From Teratosphaeria epicoccoides (taxonomy: Eukaryota; Ascomycota; Dothideomycetes; Mycosphaerellales; Teratosphaeriaceae), in assembly GCA_021401465.1 (NCBI GenBank), contig JADDMT010000001.1:310001-374000 (forward strand): a stretch of DNA of 64,000 nt. Reading direction: 5' to 3'. This document shows positions 46,150 through 58,376 of this stretch, one piece after another. Both the position numbers and the translations under genes were made by a program. Below the pieces are notes generated by a model. The model ran no database searches. It saw nothing but the letters and a program-made list of their open reading frames with translations, and had not been told where the DNA came from. The stretch's first letter is position 1. Each line of letters begins with the position of its first letter.

Positions 46150-47520
46150 TAGGATCACTCGGCGTTGAATTTGTGCCGGTAACTCCAGCTTTGCGAAGGC
46201 GCTTCATGCTCAAGGTCTCCAACCTCGACTTCGAGGTAGTCGGGAGCCAGCTCGAAGACGACGGGCGCCTTCCGTGTGGTTGCGGGGGTGTCATACTGGC
46301 CCACTGCCCCGACAGTCAGGCGCGCAGACTTGCAGTCCCTAAATGGCACGTCTTGCGCGAGTCTACCCTATTTGGCGCGAAAAGCAAAGTTCATTGGCTC
46401 ATGAGGCATCATCCAGCTAACATGAAGGTTGCCACTGTGAAATGCGTACCCAAACTTCAATGTATTCCCCTCTTGGACTTTCTTTACGAGTCCGTCCACT
46501 ACATTTGCGGCATCGTCATTGACGATTGTCGATTCAGCATCCACCACTGAGAATTGCAAAGATCGCTGCCCCAGCATCAGGGCGCAAGATAGGCCGATGA
46601 TGAGGGAGAATTCAGGCATCTCGCGCAGAAAATTGTTTCCGCCCGTTATCCAGATGGTCTTGAGCGCATTGTCCGTCACCAGCTTGTTCTGGGTCATTTC
46701 TTTGGTAGTCGAGGTTGACAAAGTCGTCCTGGCGTGCCATTTCTCCCACGTACGGCGATCTTGTTGCATGAGTAGCGGTCCATGACTCCGTCCCCAGCTT
46801 GCACTCCCCGCTCCCTGAGCATGTCGGCCAAGGACTACGGTGTCGCGATGCTGCGGCTGCATTTTTCGACGCGCCCACGATTGGTGAGGGTTTCAGCCAC
46901 GTCGACTCGTCTCTCCTGCTCGATGACTTGCCCGATCCAGACGCGAATGGACTACCGGGACCGCGGTGCGTTCCATGTGGTTGGCGCTGTACTCCTTTTC
47001 GCATACATCGAGCGCAGGGAAGCTGAGCAAGCGTTCTAGTATCAGCATCTCGTCAATCACGTCAGTGAAAGAGAGGGCGACTTACTCTGCGGACACATTT
47101 GGTTTCGGATTTGGCGCAGTCAACACGGGCCAGGTATTTGTCGGAAAGCTTGACGTCTGGCAAGAGACAATGATCCTGGTGATGGTGCGAATGGAACAGT
47201 GCCATCCTGGAGTAAATCGAAGTCATACCAAACGTTCAACCACTGCATCGTGCATGGGCTGGCGGTGTAGGTATGTGTGCGTTTTGTCCCTCCCAAAGCT
47301 TGATCGCATCAACGGTCTACTGAGGCTGGATTCGGGCGGTGTGATGACAGCCTTTGCATCAGCCGCGCTCACAAGCCAGGAATCGAGTTGATCAAGCGCG
47401 CAAAAAGATTGAACCGGACGCACCAAAAGAAAATTCGTGCTGATACCGTAGGTTGTACGATGGGTTGAAACACGCTTGGAAGCGGCAACTGAGGAGAGTA
47501 CGCCCAGACACTGTGACAAT
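46150..47520 (-). pseudogene. Possible decayed gene of unknown family
   Basis: Several minus-strand segments have strongly protein-like composition but lie in different frames. They are QLDSWLVSAADAKAVITPPE (about 47390-47330), DKYLARVDCAKSETKCVRR ending at a GTAAGT near 47085, VDGLVKKVQEGNTLKFGYAF through SWMMPHEPMNFAFRAK (46480-46370, TAG at 46368), and LTVGAVGQYDTPATTRKAPV through EVEVGDLEHEAP (46320-46190). Stops and shifts separate them, and only one convincing intron (about 47085-47039) could be placed. I could not identify the family. It might instead be a multi-intron gene that I failed to assemble. Confidence 0.4.
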
Positions 47521-48949
47521 GGAACGAGCTGTCTCAGCTATCAATCAGGCGAACACTATACATCGAGAGGAGACATAACTGTTCTCTCCTCTGGCGAGAG
47601 TGTGAGGTCGTTGACTGCTGTTTGAGGCCGATCCCGCCTCGTGCTTCCACCTTTCAGCAGTGGCATGCAATTGTCTCCATTCACGATGCGAACCATGCGA
47701 TATGCCCTCGCAATCCTGTCCAATTCGTCCTCCGCAGGCTGGGATGTTTCCAGGTGTCAGAGTCCTCCTTGACTGTTACAGAGCCGGGGCCAATGGATAT
47801 GTATCGGTCATTTTGACTATATACCTTGTAAGCTGGCCGCATACGGCCTTTGCTCCATATGGCAATTCTAACATCGGCTTGGCAACTAGGTATATCGTGC
47901 TGACCTGCTTAGACCTCAGGCAGCCGCACAAGCCAGCTAATGAGTGCGTCGTCCGAGTGCCAAGGGCTTCACCCTAGGCCATGTCAATGCGGTTGAATCA
48001 TAAACGTCCAGATGGGCCTCCTTGTTGTGCGGACCTTGCCAAAAGACCCGCATTTCATATAGTCGTGGTAGGTGGGTGAACCCGTTGGCTGAACAGAAGG
48101 GAGGGTCAAATAATCGCGAGCTCGCCGGTCAGAATTGCGCAATGCCTTCTGACCACGCGAACTCAGCTGTCGAGCTGGAATACGGTAGGATTGAGCAATC
48201 GCTCTGTTCGAGAAGGCCAATTGAGCCCTTGCATGGCATTAGGGCTCGGACGCCACTGCCGCCAAGGCTCTTGTATCCTGGGCACTCTAGCAGCAGAAAT
48301 AGGATGAAACTTCCGGCATCTCACCAACTAGTTTCGGCGTGCCAGCAGAAAGCGATCATGACAGACCCGCGGATGAGTCTATCCTTTATTTTCCGAGCCA
48401 ACATACGACTAGGATGCCCATAACCAGAAACAGAAGGCCTAAGGCGATAGTATAATAGACGAACATGTAGTGCGCTCATTGAGCATCTGGATACACCCAT
48501 AGGAGGTAGAGCATATCAGTGGCTGGCAGGATTGCGCAGGACGACGCTATTTAGATGGAAGCCAGCCCCAGTGCGAGTCGTTTGCTTTGTTACGTCGGTT
48601 CAAATTCGCATAATTAAGCGCTAACCTTTCGTAGGCATCTAGAAGGAGTGCTCCAAGGACCTATCCATGGCCCTTCGCCAATAGTCGATATGCAATGAGG
48701 CCACGGATATCCGCTTCAGTGCGACATGAGAAGGCCCTACGATTTACTTGTAGGTGGTGATTGTGGTGACACCGTACAGCCAGGCACGAGCAGATATCCT
48801 GACGGAACGAGGCGTGATAAATGCGTAGTCCGCCATCGCACACAATTAGGGAAGGAGAATAGAGTTGATGGACGATCTTTTTCAGGTAGAGGGCGAAGAT
48901 GCGCCTCTATTCCAGCAACAAGCTTCGTGACGGTGGTGTGCTGTACGTA

Positions 48950-49340
48950 GCAATCGCGTCATTATCGATCTCAACTTTATATATGCTGTTGTTACTATGA
49001 AGACTACAAATAGGACATGATTGCAGACTGGCCATGTACTTTACATGGTGAGTAATTAGAATTACGATAGATATCAACAAATAAAGCTGCGATAAATACT
49101 TTACTATTTTAATACTGCTAAATTATTTAATGGAAATATCTCTACTAAAATGCCAAATAATGATCATAGTCTGGCAGTATGCATTTGTGCACATGCGTCT
49201 ATACATGGATCTGAATTATTGTCTACTAAAAACTACTAAGCTATGCAGTATAATAACGGAATTTACAGACTCTTGGCAATTTAATCAGCAGGTAAGATAA
49301 CAGCAGTATAGCTATATCCTGATCTAGATACCACTAAGGC
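48950..49340. other. AT-rich island
   Basis: In 49021-49320 a hand count gives about 96 G+C in 300 bases (32%), far below the flanks. TpA and ApT are about equal (roughly 41 and 40), which is TpA-rich for this sequence. No coding frame or terminal repeat is visible. It may be an old transposon fragment altered by RIP-like C-to-T mutation, or simple drift. Confidence 0.6.
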
Positions 49341-49848
49341 TTAGCTAGCTGCATTGGGAGTCGCGTTTGTCGACAGGGCTAGCTCATTATAGATAGGGCA
49401 GTTGCAGGGAGTAGCCTATGCCATGCTTGTGACGTTCTCCCGCTCGCCGCCGTGTCTCAACTGCCCGTCATCCATTCGCATTATCTTTGCTTCGGACCGT
49501 CATTGCAGACGCCTGGTCGCGTGAGCCTTGTCTAACACCGGTTGATTGCCCCGGGCGGATAAACGGATCTGGGCGGTGGCGAGCTGCAGATACTGCACTT
49601 GGAGGTGTCGCTTTGAGGATCAACCAGAAGCGAAACTCAGCCACACAGCCAGCCCACTTCGATCCTTGGTGAGCCAGCACCTGCTGGACGACGTAACGCG
49701 GCCTCACTGAGCACGCACGCTCACGCCAGACTGTCTGTGCCCTCATTGCGCCCCCTTGGTCCGGACATCAAGCATTCGGCGTGCATGGTTTGGCACATTG
49801 CGCGCAGCAATTGAAGAGCGCGGACCCGGCCTTGGGCGACAAGACGAC

Positions 49849-52530
49849 ATGGAACTTCCGGCGCAGCCCAACCTGCGAGTCACCAGTATGCAAGAGCAGA
49901 GACGATGCGTGGGAAGAGGCTACGGCATGCTGATCCTTGAAATGCAGTCATTGCGGCCGACGGGCTGTACAAGCGAGATGTCTTCAGTGAGTGGCACCAT
50001 CACGCACCAGTGGGTCGAGGACATGGCGGGACAATGAACTGATCAAATACCACACAGGGTTCCCCGATCCGTTCGCAGTCGCGACGGTCAATGGCGAGCA
50101 GACTAAGACGACCGGTGTCATCAAGAAGACACTCAATCCATACTGGAACGATAGCTTCGACATGTGCGTGATGCACCCCAATACGAGGTGGCACGGCAAG
50201 AGTGCTTACTGATCGTTAATGCAGGCGAGTGACCGAGGACAGCATACTCGCTGTGCAGATCTTCGACCAGAAGAAATTCAAGAAGAAGGACCAAGGCTTT
50301 CTGGGTGTAGTCAACGTGCGCATTGGTAGCGTTATCGAGCTCGACGCTGGCGGCGACGAGATGCTCACTCGCGATCTGCGGAAGTCGAACGATAACCTGG
50401 TAGTCAACGGCAAGCTCATTCTTAACCTCTCTACTAACCTGAGAGCGCCGATTTCGAATAACGCCAACCACAACAGACCTTCTGTCTCATCAGCGGGCTT
50501 ATCTACCAATGGCGTCCACACGCCTTCCACTCCAGCAGGTGCGCAGTCCACTGCCTCTTTGCAAACGGAGCGACCGGTGAGCACTGCCAATCCCGCTGCT
50601 GCTACTCGAGCAACGCCAAGCACCACATCTGCCGGTCCCTCTGCAGGCGCGAATGGAAGCAATGCGCCCAGGAGGCAAGACGGTTCCGGCTTCAGTGCGT
50701 TTGAGGATGCACAAGGAAGACTACCGCCGGGCTGGGAAAGACGGGAAGATAATCTGGGTAGAACATACTACGTGGATCACAACTCGAGACAGACCACGTG
50801 GATAAGGCCGACAGCCGGCTTCAACGCTAACGAGCAGCGAGCGCAGATGCAGCAGCAGCAAAACATTGAGCGAGATCGTCACAATCAGCGAATGTTGCCG
50901 GAGGATAGGACAGGCGCCAACTCACCTTCATTGTCGGACCGGCAGAGTTCACCATCACAAGTTCAGACTGCTGCGAGCCAAGCCAATGCCGCGCAAATGG
51001 TAGCGACCGGCGCTACTACTGCTGGCACTGGTGAGCTGCCCGCCGGCTGGGAGCAAAGGCATACGCCCGAAGGACGAGCGTACTTCGTGGACCATAATAC
51101 GCGGACGACTACATGGGTGGATCCACGCCGACAACAGTACATCAGGATGTATGGTCAGAACGCGGCTGGAAACAGCACAATCCAGCGGCAACCTGTTACG
51201 CAGCTGGGTCCACTTCCAAGCGGCTGGGAGATGCGGCTCACCAACACTGCACGTGTATACTTTGTGGACCACAACACAAAGACCACTACTTGGGATGATC
51301 CTCGATTGCCGTCATCGCTGGATCAGAATGTGCCGCAGTACAAGCGTGACTTTAGGAGAAAGCTCATCTACTTCAGATCGCAGCCTGCCTTGCGTATTTT
51401 GAGTGGGCAATGCCACGTCAAGGTCAGGCGAACGCATATTTTCGAAGACTCATATGCGGAGATTATGCGTCAAAGCCCGAACGACTTGAAGAAGAGGCTG
51501 ATGATCAAGTTTGACGGAGAAGACGGTCTGGACTATGGAGGTCTTTCCAGAGAATTCTTCTTCTTGCTGTCGCACGAGATGTTCAACCCATTTTACTGTC
51601 TGTTCGAGTATTCGGCACACGACAACTATACACTCCAGATTAACCCTCACTCTGGTATCAACCCGGAGCATTTGGGTTACTTCAAGTTCATTGGCCGAGT
51701 GGTCGGCCTGGCCATATTCCACAGGCGATTTCTGGATGCCTTCTTTATCGGCGCCTTTTACAAGATGATTCTGCGGAAGAAGGTGACGCTGCATGACATG
51801 GAGGGAGTGGATGCAGAGTTTCACCGGACGCTGAGCTGGACAATGGAGAACGACATCACCGATGTGATCTACTCCACATTCTCGGTTGAGGACGAGCGCT
51901 TTGGTGAGAAGGTGACAGTAGACCTCAAGCCTGGCGGCAGGGATATTGAGGTCACCAACGAGAACAAGAAGGAATATGTTGAGTGCGTACCTCCTCGGGC
52001 TCTTCCTTTGGCTTCCATCACTGACTTCTCGCAGGCTTATCACCGAATGGCGCATCCAAAAGCGCGTGGAAGAGCAGTTCAACGCCTTCATCGCCGGCTT
52101 TCACGAACTCATTCCAGCCGATCTGGTCAACGTCTTTGACGAACGCGAGCTCGAGTTGCTGATCGGTGGTATCGCCGACATAGACGTCGACGATTGGAAG
52201 AAGCATACCGACTACCGTGGCTACACTGAGAACGACCTAGTCATCCAGAACTTCTGGAAGTGCATAAGAAGCTGGGACGCGGAGCAGAAGTCTAGGTTGT
52301 TGCAATTCGCGACAGGGACCAGCCGCATTCCCGTCAACGGATTCAAGGATCTACAGGGGAGTGACGGGCCACGACGATTCACGATCGAGAAGAGCGGAGA
52401 GGAGACACAACTGCCGAAGAGCCATACTTGTTTCAACCGGTTGGATCTGCCGCCGTACAAGAGCTTTGACGCGTTGCAGCAGAAATTGCTCTGGGCTGTA
52501 GAGGAGACGGTCGGGTTTGGTCAGGAATAG
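49849..52530 (+). CDS. RSP5: HECT E3 ubiquitin ligase Rsp5
   Basis: Five exons (49849-49885, 49948-49986, 50058-50163, 50225-51982, 52035-52530) give 811 residues; yeast Rsp5 has 809. Order: a C2 domain (RVTIIAADGLYKRDVF, FPDPFAVATVNGEQTKTT, split by three introns), then three WW domains. These start LPPGWERREDNLGRTYYVDH, LPAGWEQRHTPEGRAYFVDH and LPSGWEMRLTNTARVYFVDH. The HECT domain runs from about residue 430 to the end, with catalytic Cys779 in SHTCFNRLDLPPY. The WW domains bind PPxY adaptors; the enzyme ubiquitinates plasma membrane transporters and other targets on endosomes and elsewhere. A Thr/Ser/Ala-rich linker lies between C2 and the first WW. The first two coding exons are only 37 and 39 nt. 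Confidence 0.97.
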
Positions 52531-53028
52531 ACACCAAAGCCTCTGCGGATGCATGGAGGACGAGGATGCGTGCTCATGAGCCTGCTATCGTTAACGGTGT
52601 CGGGCAATTTTATGGGGTGCAAAGATGGCATCGAGGAGCTCTCTCGCTTTCATGAGGGTGGTGACGAGTGCATTGTACGTACTCAACAAGGCACGGGGCA
52701 GCGTCCGGACGGCGCTCAAGGGTTATGCGCGCTATGCAGCGTCTCGTGTATGGCGTGTGAGTACAACATACATGTGAGCAACATACATGTGAGCAACATC
52801 GCGTCATTATTGTGTCGTCACGAGATCGGCCTCAACAGCGACACGACGGGAATCTCGGAGCGGCAGACTTGGACGGCACACGACAAAAGCTCTATCATCT
52901 ATGTGGGGTGGTGAATCCCTTGATCGAGCTATGGTGGGGCCTTGCAAGTGTTTACACGCAGTGGAAATAGCCTGACTCGAGCTCGCAGTACTTTCTTTCT
53001 GTTCCAAGCCTGCATGCTGCGGACGACC
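52531..53028. other. Intergenic with a small direct repeat
   Basis: Between RSP5 and the dioxygenase; contains a 15-bp direct repeat and the dioxygenase promoter. No gene seen. Confidence 0.5.
52764..52799. repeat. 15-bp direct repeat, 2.4 copies
   Basis: CAACATACATGTGAG occurs at 52764-52778 and 52779-52793, followed by CAACAT. Confidence 0.9.
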
Positions 53029-54136
53029 ATGACTCCAAGCAACGTGGATGTGCCTCCTCTCAAGGATCTGACAATTGACAACATCACGGACAACGTCCAC
53101 CTGATCAACTCGCAATGCGACAATCCCCGACTGAAATACATCCTGGAGCGAGCCGTACAGCACTTGCACGATTTCGCGAGAGAAACGAGACTAAGCCACG
53201 ACGAATGGATGCAAGCCTTGCTCTTCCTCACAGCTGTGGGCCAAATATGTACCGATGTGCGACAGGTACGTGGACGTCAGCTCCTTGTCCAACGTTCCCG
53301 TCGACCACTGACTGGCATCAGGAATTCATTCTTCTCAGCGACATCCTTGGTCTCTCTCTGCTCGTAGATTCCATCGACCACCCCAAACCACCTGCCAGTA
53401 CCGAAGGCACCGTGCTCGGGCCCTTCCATTCCCACGAAGCCCAGGTCGAACCGAACGGCTCGACCATCGCCCACGACCCAGAAGGCGAACCCTGCCTCGT
53501 CCTCTGCAGCGTCAAAGATACAGCCGGAAAGCCGATTGCAGGCGTCAAGATCGACATCTGGGAAACGGATAGCAAAGGCAGGTATGACGTGCAGTACCCG
53601 GGAAGAGAAGGGCCAGACCAAAGAGCTGTGATGCATAGTGATGAGAAGGGTATGTTCTGGTTCAAGGCTATCGTGCCGGTGCCCTACCCGATTCCGCATG
53701 ACGGCCCGGTGGGCAAGCTCTTGGAGAGGTTGAAGAGGCATTGTTATAGGCCGAGTCATATGCATTTTATGTTGGAGAAGGAGGGGTTTGATCATTTGAT
53801 AACGTCCGTGCCCCTCTCCCACCACCCTGATGAACAGGCTGAATCCATGCTGACGGTGCGAACAGAGCATTGTATCTCCGTGGTGATCCTTACGAGACGA
53901 GTGACGCGGTCTTCGGTGTTAAGGAGTCCTTGCTCATCGATTTGGGCGCCGTGAACGCCGAGCAAGCTAACCGATATGGGGTGAAAGACGGCAGCAAATT
54001 GATCAGTTACGACTTCGTTCTGGTGTCAGAGCAGGAGTCGAGACAATTACGTGAGAAGAACTCGATTGCGGCGTTGGAGAAGCTGGGTCGCAAGGTCAAG
54101 CTTTGGAATGGCTTGCCTGTGCCTGATGTCGACTGA
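53029..54136 (+). CDS. Intradiol ring-cleavage dioxygenase (catechol/hydroxyquinol type)
   Basis: Three exons (53029-53265, 53322-53803, 53866-54136) give 329 residues; an ATG at 53014 in the same frame would add five. The N-terminal helical domain typical of catechol 1,2-dioxygenases comes first (TDNVHLINSQC, ARETRLSHDEWMQALLFLTA). The beta-sandwich follows with the Fe(III) ligands Tyr in GRYDVQYP and Tyr-His-His in CYRPSHMHF. The last join rebuilds FDHLITALYLRGDPYETSDA. The enzyme opens an ortho-dihydroxylated ring between the two hydroxyls to a muconate or maleylacetate. It is cytosolic. With a dioxygenase-N domain it is more like catechol or hydroxyquinol 1,2-dioxygenase than protocatechuate 3,4-dioxygenase. 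It lies next to the quinate genes. Confidence 0.93.
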
Positions 54137-54539
54137 TACGTCGTCAACGTGGATGCTTCTTCGGGGCTGGAAGCAGCTGGGCAGCATGCAGAGGAATTGA
54201 AGAGCTGAGACCAAGACGGGACTGATCAAGCAGTCTCGGCAGGGGCATTGCGTCACCAGTGATCAACCTGGGCAAGCAGTCAACTGTGTCAACATGCAGT
54301 CAACCGTGGTAATGAACGATGGACTTTAGCTACCAGCTCAGCTACAGTTCAGCGCTCAACTGTCTGGGAATTGGTTGTCGAAACAGTCGAAAGGCTGAAG
54401 GAACATCTCATGAGCTGGATCAAGATCTTGGTCAACCAAAACTAGCTGTGCATTGCGACCAACTGCCTATCATTGTGCGATCGCTTGGATGCGGCATCAT
54501 TCAAAACGCCGGCACCTCGATCAGATGTCTGGATGCATT
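54137..54539. other. Convergent intergenic spacer
   Basis: Between the dioxygenase and quinate permease 3' ends. Copies of GCAGTCAA-like words occur at 54276-54303. No gene seen. Confidence 0.5.
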
Positions 54540-56233
54540 TCATGCCTCGTGTTCAGTGGTCCTCTCAACGTGCTCAAGCTTCTCTTTCGCGATACTAAGA
54601 CCGGCACCCGCTGCTGCGTCTCTGAACTCTTCCTCCCTGGCCGCATCTTCGGCATGGACTTGCGCATGAGCCTTCCTGACAGGCTTGATCTCAAACAAGC
54701 GATCCATACTCTCAAGCGGGATGCCCTTTGTCTCCGGCACCAAGAAATAGACGAACGGGATCGAGACTATCATCATCGAAGCGAAGAACCAGTAGACACC
54801 GCAGCCAGATGGTCCCATAGCTGCAAACATTTGTGGCGTGAAGCGTGAGATCAGGAAATTCCACAGCCAGTTGTTTGCAGCGGCAGAAGCTTGGCCGAGG
54901 GAGCGAGTATTTTGATCGAACATCTCCGAGTTTAGTACCCAGGGTGTTCCATTCCAGGTCGGCGTGTAGAAGGCAGTCCAGAGGTAGAAGAAGAAGATTG
55001 CTGCGATGCCGCCGGAGGTGACTTCGGTCGTTCTGTTGTTATCCGGATCTGTCACATAGATGTAGGATCCTATGATCCACATGCACGCTGATCCACCAGC
55101 CGCTCCGATCATCAGAAGCCTTCTCCTTCCAAGAAAGTCGATCAAGAAGAACAGCCATATCAATGTCAGGCACGTTTTCACCACTCCGAAGATTCCCGTT
55201 GTGAGGAAGCTAGAATTGGTACCGGAGATTCCTATGCTTTTGAAGAAAGTCGGCGAGTAGTAGTTGATGGCGTTGATGCCGGACCCATTCTGCCAGAGGA
55301 AGAGCATGCCCCCGAGGAAGAAGCGCCATTGAACCTTTCTATTAGAGCCGACAGCCTTGAATGGTTGCCAGAATCCGGTTCCCACGGTAGCTGCTTGCTC
55401 CTCGAGCGCTGCGTCCAGGAAGGCAACTTCTTCGACGATATAGAGCTCATTGGAGTCTAGCTGGCGGATCCAACAGAGGTTTTTGAGCGCCTGCTCCCTC
55501 CGGTCCTTCGACAGCAGCCACCTTGGTGATTCTTCCAGCCAGAAGGCTCCACCAAGCAACAGCCCGGCCGGGATGAGCTGGACTGCGAATGGTATGAGCC
55601 ATTGCTTATGGCTCTCTGCCACATTCTTGGAAAGGCCATAATTGATCCAGAAGCCAACGAGCCCGCCGATTTGCCACCCAAGCTCGTAAATGCCAACGAG
55701 TCGCCCTCTCACGGCAGGTGGAGCGAGCTCGGAGATGTAGATTGGCACCACCACGGAGCATCCACCGACACCCATTCCCGCCAACACTCTTCCGGCGTAT
55801 ATCAGACCGAGGCCACGAGCCCCGTCAGCGCCGAGCATGATTCCGGCTCCTAGAATGAAGAGAACCGACCAGACCATGAGGGAGACCTTACGGCCGAGAT
55901 AGAATGCTGTGGCGTAGGCGAAAATTGAGCCAAAGAATGCCCCTGCTTGGTACACGCTGACGATGTTCTCCTTGACGAGGTTCAGGTGGGATGCTGTCAT
56001 CTCTGCGAATTTGAACTCCTTCTGGAAAGCTGGTAGCGCAATGGTTGTGCCAATGAAGGCGCTGTCGTATCCAATCTGTCCTTTGCGTCAGTCTCGAAAA
56101 CGACGTTTACATCTGTGAGGCTTTCAAGTACCATGCATGACGCGAACGACGCTATGGCAGCACAGGTATACACGCGCCAGTTGTACACGGCCTTTGGCGT
56201 AGGCCTGTCTTCGACCAAGGACAAAAGACCCAT
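54540..56233 (-). CDS. qutD: Quinate permease (MFS sugar porter family)
   Basis: Two exons (56233-56132, 56075-54540) give 545 residues, near the length of fungal quinate permeases. The join gives ASCMIGYDSAFIGTTIALPA, the end of the first membrane segment. Sugar porter signatures: GRVLAGMGVGGCSVVVPIYI, ELAPPAVRGRLVG, ESPRWLL, NGSGINAINYYSP and PETKGIPLESMDRLFE. Twelve membrane segments in the plasma membrane are expected. The start MGLLSLVEDRPTPKAVYNWR closely follows the QutD/Qa-y pattern as I recall it. It is divergent from the quinate dehydrogenase with 963 bp between them, where a common control region is likely. The substrate call rests on family pattern plus neighbours. Confidence 0.9.
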
Positions 56234-57196
56234 CCTGTATGCCTTTTACCTCTTGAGGCCCACAGCCGATGTACATGGTCGAGCAATGAGGGCGAGATCG
56301 AAAATGCTGACAGGGCGAAGGCTGTAAGGAAACCCCGGAGCTAATATGTCGACTCCGTGGGGTCAGACCTTGATGTGGTCTCGGTGATGACCGGATAGCA
56401 GACTGGCTTTGTGCGCCGCCGGCGCCACGTCCTTTGTGTCCGGGGTCTCAATCCCTTGGAGACTGACGAGGCGGAGTCTGGACGACTCTCACTGCCGGTG
56501 AACCCTCTTCCATTATGCAAAGCCATGCCGCCTCAGGCTAATGGCCCCGGACGTTGCAGACACACGCGAGCGTAGCGCGGTCCACCTGAGCACTCCGCAC
56601 TTCGCGGGGTCGATGCAACAAGACGGGACACAAAGCCGAAGAAGTGTCTTGGCTCTGAGCTGCGATGTCCGGATCAGTCTTCTACCATCTGGACTTAACC
56701 GCGATCAACCAGATACCGAGAATTCCCGCCAGACGCCGACAGTCCCAGGCAGGAAAGCACGAGTCGAAATAACCTAAGTCCGCCCGGGAGAAAGCCGATG
56801 CATCTCAGCAGGCCGACGGAACTTTGCGCGGTACAAGCACAGCGCTTTTGTCAATCCGCTCTGGTGGCCAGTCCAACAGCTCCATTGGCCGATTGAGAAA
56901 GGCACCATTTCATCGATTGAATCCACAATTTGGGTCAGATAACAGCATCATTAGTCCATCGGACTAGTTCACAAGCATTCCTGAAAGCAACAATCGTGCA
57001 ACCTGTGCTAGCAAGCGACCCAACTCCACAATCAACCGTCCAGTTGATCGATCGAGGGAGTCATTGAACTTTGCCACGAAACATTTTACAGCCGTCTTGT
57101 CTGGGACTGTTCTGCAGACCTTTGCAATTTGCCTGAGAAAAGGCAAGCCAACACAGCACAACCAGGAAAATGCAGACTGAAGCTGCAGTGCAATCG
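56234..57196. promoter_or_regulatory. Divergent promoter region of permease and dehydrogenase
   Basis: 963 bp separate the two quinate genes and must hold both promoters. I searched by eye for the palindromic activator site of the qa/qut systems (GGRTAA-N4-TTAYCC) and saw no clear copy. Confidence 0.5.
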
Positions 57197-58233
57197 ATGG
57201 ATGCTTCAATCATCACCTGCCCGGACCCAGAGGTCAGCCATCTCGATAAGCATGGCTGTAAGTAGCCTGGCCCTCTTGTGAGATACATATGGGTCCTGAT
57301 CGTCGTCCCGAGATCTGTTCGGATTCCCAATCGCCCACTCCTTGAGTCCTATTTTCCACCAGACGGTGTACGAAGCGCTTGGCTTGAACTGGAGTCAACT
57401 GCCTCTGCCTTCGACCGACATAGCTCACTTTATTGAGCTTGTACGACATCCTCATTGCTTCGGTACGTCTGGTGTTGCAACTCGTTCTCTGCAGCAGCTT
57501 TTGCTCACATCGCAACTCAGGCTCAGCAGTGACTATGCCACATAAGGTCGCCATCTTGCCCTTCCTTGATGACACGACAGCTGAATGTAAAGCCGTAGGA
57601 GCATGCAACACAATCTTCCGGAGAGACGGACGGCTGATAGGCACGAATACCGACACCATTGGCGTCAGAGAGAGCTTTCTCCGGAACGCACCCCATCGAC
57701 TTTGGCAAGACAAGCCTGGACTGGTGATTGGGGGAGGTGGAGCTGCGAGATCAGCAGTCTATGCTCTGGTGCAAGTTTTGGGTTGCAAGAGAGTCTATCT
57801 CGTCAATCGCGACGCCGCAGAAATCGAGGCGGTGATGTCTTGGTGTCAAGTACAGGGCTATGGGGATGGGCTGGTGCATGTCGCGACGAACGCTCAAGCA
57901 GCGGCATTGGAAGGTCCTGGAGCGATAGTAGCTTGTGTGCCGAATCTCCCGCCTGTCACTCCTTCCGAGATTGAGGCCAGAAAGGTGACAAAAGTCTTCC
58001 TTGAGAAGCCACACAAGGGTGCAATCCTGGAGATGTGCTACCACCCCGAGCCCTGGACAGAGATTGCAGAGCTCTCGAAGCGAGCCGGGTGGCAAGTAAT
58101 CCTTGGGACCGAGGCCGTCATATATCAGGGCCTTGAGCAAGACCACTACTGGACGGAAAAGAAGCGCTCCGAACTTCCAGTGGAAGAGGCAAAGGTTGTA
58201 ATCGCTAAAGAGCTTAGCAGGGCGAGACTGTAG
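57197..58233 (+). CDS. qutB: Quinate/shikimate dehydrogenase
   Basis: Three exons (57197-57257, 57313-57462, 57521-58233) give 307 residues. The splices restore KHGYLFGFPIAHSLSPIFHQ and CFGSAVTMPHKVAILP. The substrate pocket shows HSLSP (one Ser of the usual S-x-S-x-S-P is Ala), the catalytic Lys in MPHK, and Asp in NTDTIGVRESF. The NAD(P) loop is GGGGAARSAVYALV. The enzyme oxidises quinate to 3-dehydroquinate (and shikimate to 3-dehydroshikimate), the first step of quinate use. Biosynthetic fungal shikimate dehydrogenase is part of the pentafunctional AROM protein, so a stand-alone gene of this kind is catabolic by family rule. Cytosolic. Confidence 0.92.
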
Positions 58234-58376
58234 ATGAAGCTCGTATCGAGAAACTGGTCACTGATACCAGTAGATATGCTCTGAATATTGTCCATGTATA
58301 GCATGGCATTGGCAGTCTAGGCCGCTGAGGGCCCAAGGAGCCTGTGCTTGCTATGGAACTGAGCCGATCTGACCGA

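Larger units (their letters stand above)
44911..49848. other. Gene-poor stretch of about 5 kb
   Basis: No intact gene was found. It contains coding debris on the minus strand (about 46150-47520) and an AT-rich island (about 48950-49340), both listed separately. The rest, including 47520-48950 and the 500 bases before RSP5, shows only short frames. Confidence 0.5.

Noticed and set aside
56234..57196. Search for the qa/qut activator palindrome in the divergent promoter
   Set aside because: No convincing copy seen by eye; a matrix scan would decide.
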